From: Corynebacterium oculi | GTDB lineage: Bacteria; Actinomycetota; Actinomycetes; Mycobacteriales; Mycobacteriaceae | Length of the DNA stretch: 64,000 nucleotides | NCBI RefSeq assembly: GCF_001412105.1 | Contig: NZ_LKST01000002.1 | Span: forward strand, 186,001 to 250,000 | Reading direction: 5' to 3' | In this document: positions 60,472 to 64,000 of the stretch, piece after piece | How the letters are laid out: each line of letters opens with the position of its first letter | How positions within the stretch are numbered: the first letter of the stretch is position 1 | Notes under the pieces: model-generated | What the model was told of the DNA's origin: nothing | Databases searched by the model: none | The model's input: only the letters and a program-made list of their open reading frames with translations | Translations under genes and position numbers: made by a program

Positions 60472-60489
60472 ACTTTTTTGAAAAGTCCC
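60469..60489. repeat. Nine-base perfect hairpin
   Basis: GGGACTTTT and its complement flank TTG. It overlaps the end of the second direct repeat. Confidence 0.75.
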
Positions 60490-60857
60490 ATTTTCACAGC
60501 GTGAGCAGGGAAAATGCACCGCTTACATACCGGCGTCTCAAAATGGCCGCGAAAAGCGTGTCATGTAAGCGCCGGTGTTATACCTGTGCAATGGATATTG
60601 CACGGGTTATGAGGGCGGAAGGCTATGCCAAGCAGCGCGAAAAGCGCTGCGCAGGCACTGCCCTGCTACGGGACCAAGGAGATCGCCACAGCGCATCTTC
60701 GCAGGTCACGTAGCGTTTTCACACAAGGCGAAGCGGAGAAAGCCGACCGAATAGGGAGGGTTTTCACGCGAGCAGAATGCCCGCTGCAGGCGCCCCCGTG
60801 AGACCTCAGTTATCCGAGCTTGCGAGGTGGCTAGACTGAGGTCTTTAGGGGGCTAAA

Positions 60858-60944
60858 GAACTTCAATTTTCTGGGGTAGAATCGTTTGGGACGGCAACGC
60901 AAGGGACCCGAACGATTCTTAGGGGACCCAGGAAATTGAAGTTC
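60858..60944. promoter_or_regulatory. Nested dyad, candidate oriT
   Basis: The outer arms GAACTTCAATTTTCTGGG (60858-60875) and CCCAGGAAATTGAAGTTC (60927-60944) pair at 17 of 18; the inner arms AGAATCGTTTGGG (60878-60890) and CCCGAACGATTCT (60907-60919) at 12 of 13. It lies 80 bases upstream of the relaxase gene, where MOBV oriT sites are usually found. It may also be an operator for the relaxase. Confidence 0.7.
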
Positions 60945-61022
60945 GCCATGTTGGCGCGCACTTGGAGGGGTCGAAGACAGAGGCTCCGAGTGCGCGCCAA
61001 CATCTACAGGAGGTACGCAGAT

Positions 61023-62777
61023 ATGTCGAAGACATCTACAGCGCAGAAGGGACGCGCAGCGTTCAATCTGCGCCATCTCCGCCGCGACAACTGCGGCGGA
61101 GACACACGTGGAGATCGCAAGCGACTCCTCAAGGAGGCGATGCGAGAATTAGATCCGCAGGATCTCGCGCATCAGGCCGCGATGAACTCAAACATCGTGG
61201 TGGCCGATGCACATTTGAACGTTCCGTTCGTCAACGACGGCAACGGAACGTTCCGACGCGCTGCGTCCGTCGAGGAAGTCTTGGCGTACCAAGACGCCCG
61301 GATGGACGGCGTGCGCGTGCAGAAGAACAGTTTTGAAACGTCATTGTTCGTCGTGCATCTGCCGAAGTCGATGTGTAGAGAGATCCCCGACTACTACACC
61401 AGTGAGGTAGACGGTCGCGAAGTGAAACGGCCGCGACTCGTCGCCCGCGACTACGAGGAAGCGAAGCAGTATCTCGAAGAGTCAATGCGCTGGCTCGCCG
61501 AGAATTTCATCCCCGGTGGCATCGACGCAGTCGCCGGAGGCGACATGAACTTCGATGAATCAACACCACACATCCAGTTCCAGGCTGACACGTTCTCACC
61601 GAAGCCCGAAGATCCCGACAAGCTTCGCTGCCGCCCCGGCATCGCGTACAACACTGACACCTCCGTGCGGTACACATCTGGCCCGAAGAAGGGCAAGCAG
61701 ATCTCGGGTAATCAAAAGTTCATCGACGCGCAACGCGGACTCCGGGAGCACATGCACGCGCTCGGTTACCCGGTAGAGCTAGAAGTCTCCGAACGACACG
61801 ACGAGTCGCTCAACCTCGACCGCTACACCGAGCAGCAAGACCGGGAGCGGGATCTCGCGAACCGCGAGGATGATGTCGAAGCCAAGAAGCGTTCCGTGCA
61901 GCGCGATATGGACGCGATTGATCGTGACCGCGAGCAAGCAGCAACAGAACTTGAAGAGGCGAAAGCTGCCAACGAAAAAGCGCAAGGTGTGCTGCAGCAC
62001 GCCGAAGAACAGGCCCGCGCTGTTGCCGAGCGTGTGCTCAAGGAAGCACGCGAGAAGGCCGAGCAAGAAGCTGAACAGATCCGCAGTGACGCACGCGAGA
62101 GGGCCGAGCAAGAAGCCGAGCAGACCCTGGGCCTTGCCGAAGCGCAAGCAGACGAGCTGTTCGACCGGGCCGAAGAGACTGCGCGGTCCAAGGCGAGCGA
62201 GATTACAGCCGCAGCCCGTAGCGAAGCAGAGTCGATCACTCACAAGGCCGACGAGGCCCGTAAGCAGGCCGAGCGCGACGCCGAGACGATCCGCAGCGAA
62301 GCACGAGATGAGGCGGAGCGTGAGGCAGAAACGATCCGCAGTGAGGCCACGCGGGACGCTGAAAACACACGTAGCGAAGCGCGGAGCGACGCTACAGACA
62401 TCCGCGATGCAGCACGCAGTGAGGCCGAGCAGGTGGCTCGTGATCGCGCAGCCCTGGACAGTGAGCGTGAAGCCTTTGACGTGGAGAAACGTGCATTCAC
62501 CGAAAGTCTCGAAGCGCGCCGCGCAGCTGCAGAAGAGGAAGCAAAAATCATCATTGAGGAGGCTGTCGAGTCCCTGCAGGATATTTCCAACGTAGATCAG
62601 GATTTCTTGCAGATCGAACTTGATCGTGACCCGGAGATGAAGCAGCGGTATCGCGAGACGGTCATCGACCGTACTCAGCGGGAAAGCGCTGCAGCGCGCC
62701 GCCGTGCCCAGGAGCGCATCAAACAGCGCCGCCAGCAGCAACAGCAGCGTGATCGTGATGGCGGTATGGAGTTGTAG
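61023..62777 (+). CDS. MOBV-like (Mob/Pre) relaxase with long coiled-coil tail
   Basis: This protein of 584 residues starts at 61023 after AGGAGGT. The N-terminal 270 residues resemble Mob/Pre relaxases: His18 in LRHLRRDN, NSNIVVADAHLN, and NFDESTPHIQF at about 176-186, the place of the HxDExTPHxH motif. Here the outer two histidines are Asn and Gln, with only the middle one kept. Residues about 280-510 are an Ala/Glu/Arg-rich coiled coil with EAERDAETIRSEAR-like repeats, and the tail is Gln/Arg-rich. It would nick at an oriT, probably the dyad upstream. An upstream ATG at 60936 is in the dyad and unlikely. Confidence 0.85.
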   Translation: MSKTSTAQKGRAAFNLRHLRRDNCGGDTRGDRKRLLKEAMRELDPQDLAHQAAMNSNIVVADAHLNVPFVNDGNGTFRRAASVEEVLAYQDARMDGVRVQKNSFETSLFVVHLPKSMCREIPDYYTSEVDGREVKRPRLVARDYEEAKQYLEESMRWLAENFIPGGIDAVAGGDMNFDESTPHIQFQADTFSPKPEDPDKLRCRPGIAYNTDTSVRYTSGPKKGKQISGNQKFIDAQRGLREHMHALGYPVELEVSERHDESLNLDRYTEQQDRERDLANREDDVEAKKRSVQRDMDAIDRDREQAATELEEAKAANEKAQGVLQHAEEQARAVAERVLKEAREKAEQEAEQIRSDARERAEQEAEQTLGLAEAQADELFDRAEETARSKASEITAAARSEAESITHKADEARKQAERDAETIRSEARDEAEREAETIRSEATRDAENTRSEARSDATDIRDAARSEAEQVARDRAALDSEREAFDVEKRAFTESLEARRAAAEEEAKIIIEEAVESLQDISNVDQDFLQIELDRDPEMKQRYRETVIDRTQRESAAARRRAQERIKQRRQQQQQRDRDGGMEL

Positions 62778-63373
62778 CGCTGCTCTCCCCTGCCCTGTAT
62801 GGCCTTCTGCGAGCCGTACAGGGTGCCGTCGGCCTCGTAGGTCATCGGCGGAATGAAAACCGCTGAGATTCGGCGAAAATCGAAGAAATCTCGGCCACGC
62901 TGAGCGGAGTGTCACTACGCTGCGCAGCAGATTGGCCTGTTAAGTGGCGGAGAGAGTGCGCAGCACGTCGGCGGGGGCAACGGCGCGTGTGCTGCGCAGA
63001 AGAGACGCCCGCAGAAGGGCCGGCAGAATGACGGTGTCATTCTGTTGCGCAGTAAAGGTGTCAATAGGATGACAAACCACTTCACTGCCCAATTCACATG
63101 TCATTAAAGTGACAGGGCATTTGATTGCGCAGTAAACGTGTCGATGAAATGGGTGCCCAATACACAGTGCAACCTACGTGTTAATGAAATGTCGTAGACA
63201 CTACGCAGTGCAGTGAATTGCGCAGCAGAAACGCCAGTAAAAGCACCGCTGCACTGCACTGTAAAACAGCACGGGTGATGTGCAACAAAGCGGCGTGTGA
63301 AATGCACCGTGAAATGTCAGTGCACCTAGAGCTGCACCACCGCTATTCCCCTACGACGTCCGAACGGCGCCTT
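62778..63373. other. Non-coding region with iteron-like repeats
   Basis: About 600 bases with no convincing gene. It holds the 29-base repeat pair at 63045/63125 and related CACTGCACTG-rich sequences. Confidence 0.6.
63045..63153. repeat. Two 29-base iteron-like direct repeats
   Basis: TTGCGCAGTAAA(G/C)GTGTC-AT- occurs at 63045-63073 and 63125-63153. Related parts occur at 63175 (TACGTGTTAATGAAATG) and 63219 (TTGCGCAGCAGAAACG). The copies are 80 bases apart. Confidence 0.7.
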
Positions 63374-64000
63374 GGTGCTGTTGCAAACTTCAGGCGGAGA
63401 GCCGTGACGACCCAGTCTTCATCCTCTGATGCTCGCTGCGGGTCGGCGTTCTCAGGCAGCCTCGAACACCCGGCTGACGATCACCGCATCCGGGTTCGGT
63501 TGCTCGTAGGCAAACATCGCGCCCTGGCCTTTCCGTAATGAGTGCATCGCTTCCATCCCTTTCAACGTCCGGTACGCCGAGGTCCGGTTTTTGAACGCCC
63601 CCCTTCGGTCCGAGGATCCGTTTCAGCCGCCCATGATCTCCTTCAATTACGTTATTGAGGTATTTCACCTGCCGGTGTTCCACGGTCTGCGGGCAGATTC
63701 CCTCTGACTTCAACTCGGCGATTGCCCTGGCCAGGGAGGGTGCTTTATCGGTGTTGATCACCCGCGGGAACCCGGTTATCGTGTTCGACCTCAGGGTCTT
63801 GGCCAGGAAACGCTTCGCTGCGGCGACATTACGCTTTGGGGACAGGTAAAAATCCAGGGTATGCCCACCCGCGGTGATGGCCCGATAGAGGTAGCACCAC
63901 TTTCCCCGACCCGGATATAGGTCTCGTCCACCCGCCAGGACCGGGCCTGCCAATCCGGGACTTGTCGGTACCACCGGGTCTGCTTGTCCAGCTCAGGAGC
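63374..64000. mobile_element. IS6-family insertion sequence, cut by the window edge
   Basis: The end GGTGCTGTTGCAAA at 63374-63387 matches IS6-family terminal repeats (GGCACTGTTGCAAA type). Transposase remains lie inside on the minus strand. The other end is outside the window. Confidence 0.85.
63452..64000 (-). pseudogene. IS6-family transposase, frameshifted twice, 5' end outside window
   Basis: The DDE residues appear in WRVDETYI, VINTDKAPSL and NNVIEGDHGRLKR. From the window edge the frame reads ELDKQTRWYRQVPDWQARSWRVDETYIRVG, then needs one more C (plus strand) in the run at 63904-63907 to reach GKWCYLYRAITAGG. Later the C6 run at 63598-63603 has one base too many; removing it gives GPKGAFKNRTSAYRTLKGMEAMHSL and an end FEAA at 63452. 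Both shifts are in homopolymers, so a sequencing error is possible. It may be close to IS1628 or IS6100, but this cannot be decided here. Confidence 0.85.

Larger units (their letters stand above)
60119..61022. other. Non-coding, repeat-rich region (candidate oriV/oriT)
   Basis: About 900 bases without a convincing gene. It holds a pair of 40-base direct repeats, the CGACGCCGG 9-mer three times, an inverted TATAGAAGCG pair (60358-60367 and 60400-60409), a nine-base hairpin at 60469-60489 and the oriT-like dyad. Confidence 0.65.
54302..64000. mobile_element. Integrated plasmid-like element, open at the right edge
   Basis: At 54301/54302 the eccC coding sequence ends abruptly. Beyond lie large inverted repeats, an HTH protein, a multidomain replication protein, repeat-rich origin-like DNA, an oriT-like dyad, a relaxase and an IS6-family element. 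No integrase, resistance gene or partition gene is seen in the window. The right boundary lies outside the window or at the IS. Confidence 0.75.

Noticed and set aside
60426-60713. 95-codon open frame in the origin-like spacer
   Set aside because: It overlaps the direct repeats and hairpin and has no ribosome site; its composition looks non-coding.
54302-63373. Site-specific integrase for the element
   Set aside because: No tyrosine or serine recombinase motif was seen in any frame; it may lie beyond the window.

Overview
The window is a high-GC actinobacterial chromosome segment, almost certainly Corynebacterium: it carries guaB3 beside guaB and guaA, a WhiB3-like protein, SigD with an RsdA-type anti-sigma factor, a GroEL with a His-rich tail beside groES, DUF5319 and DIP1984-family proteins, and an ESX-4-type secretion locus. 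No species can be named. From memory of the Mycobacterium tuberculosis map, gene order from guaA to eccC follows Rv3396c-Rv3447c closely (guaA, guaB3, guaB, DUF5319, rsdA, sigD, whiB3, groEL1/groES, tsaD-rimI-tsaB, tsaE, alr, glmS, hydrolase, Ala/Pro-rich protein, glmM, rpsI, rplM, esxT, esxU, Rv3446c-like, eccC4).

Layout. 1-3.4 kb: 3' end of a TrmL-type tRNA methyltransferase and the metQNI methionine importer. 3.5-6.5 kb: a lactococcin 972-type bacteriocin with its membrane and ATPase partners, both partners damaged. 6.5-13.2 kb: sucrase/ferredoxin-like protein, siderophore-binding lipoprotein under a probable DtxR box, a small ABC system with a frameshifted permease, an AMIN-like lipoprotein, and a frameshifted AAA ATPase behind a 20-bp perfect palindrome. 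13.2-20.4 kb: guanine nucleotide synthesis and the SigD/RsdA regulon head. 20.6-26.3 kb: WhiB, an alpha-glucosidase, an EEP-family phosphatase, an alpha-glucoside PTS permease and an RpiR regulator, a likely alpha-glucoside use module. 26.7-28.8 kb: groEL-groES with a CIRCE operator. 28.9-33.9 kb: amino-acid permease, ABC exporter, acetyltransferase. 33.9-44.9 kb: the t6A genes (tsaD, tsaB, tsaE), rimI, alr and glmS, interrupted by efeUOB ferrous-iron uptake and a VKOR gene. 45-50.8 kb: possible type VII-related small genes, glmM, rpsI-rplM, and two WXG100 genes. 51-54.3 kb: an ESX-4-associated protein and eccC remains.

At about 54,301 the eccC sequence stops at its Walker A lysine and a plasmid-like element begins. 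It carries inverted repeats, a small HTH protein, a 1419-residue TOPRIM/helicase-like/exonuclease/family-A polymerase fusion, a 93-residue acidic protein, repeat-rich origin-like DNA, an oriT-like dyad, a MOBV-like relaxase with an unusual histidine motif and long coiled coil, and further iteron-like repeats, ending at an IS6-family element that runs off the window. The single-chain replication protein with its cis sites and relaxase is the most novel-looking system here.

At least seven single-base homopolymer-type indels and two in-frame amber codons break otherwise recognisable genes. Some may be real decay (bacteriocin partners, eccC, transposase); others, such as rsdA, may be base-calling errors. 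This must be settled before the pseudogene calls are trusted.
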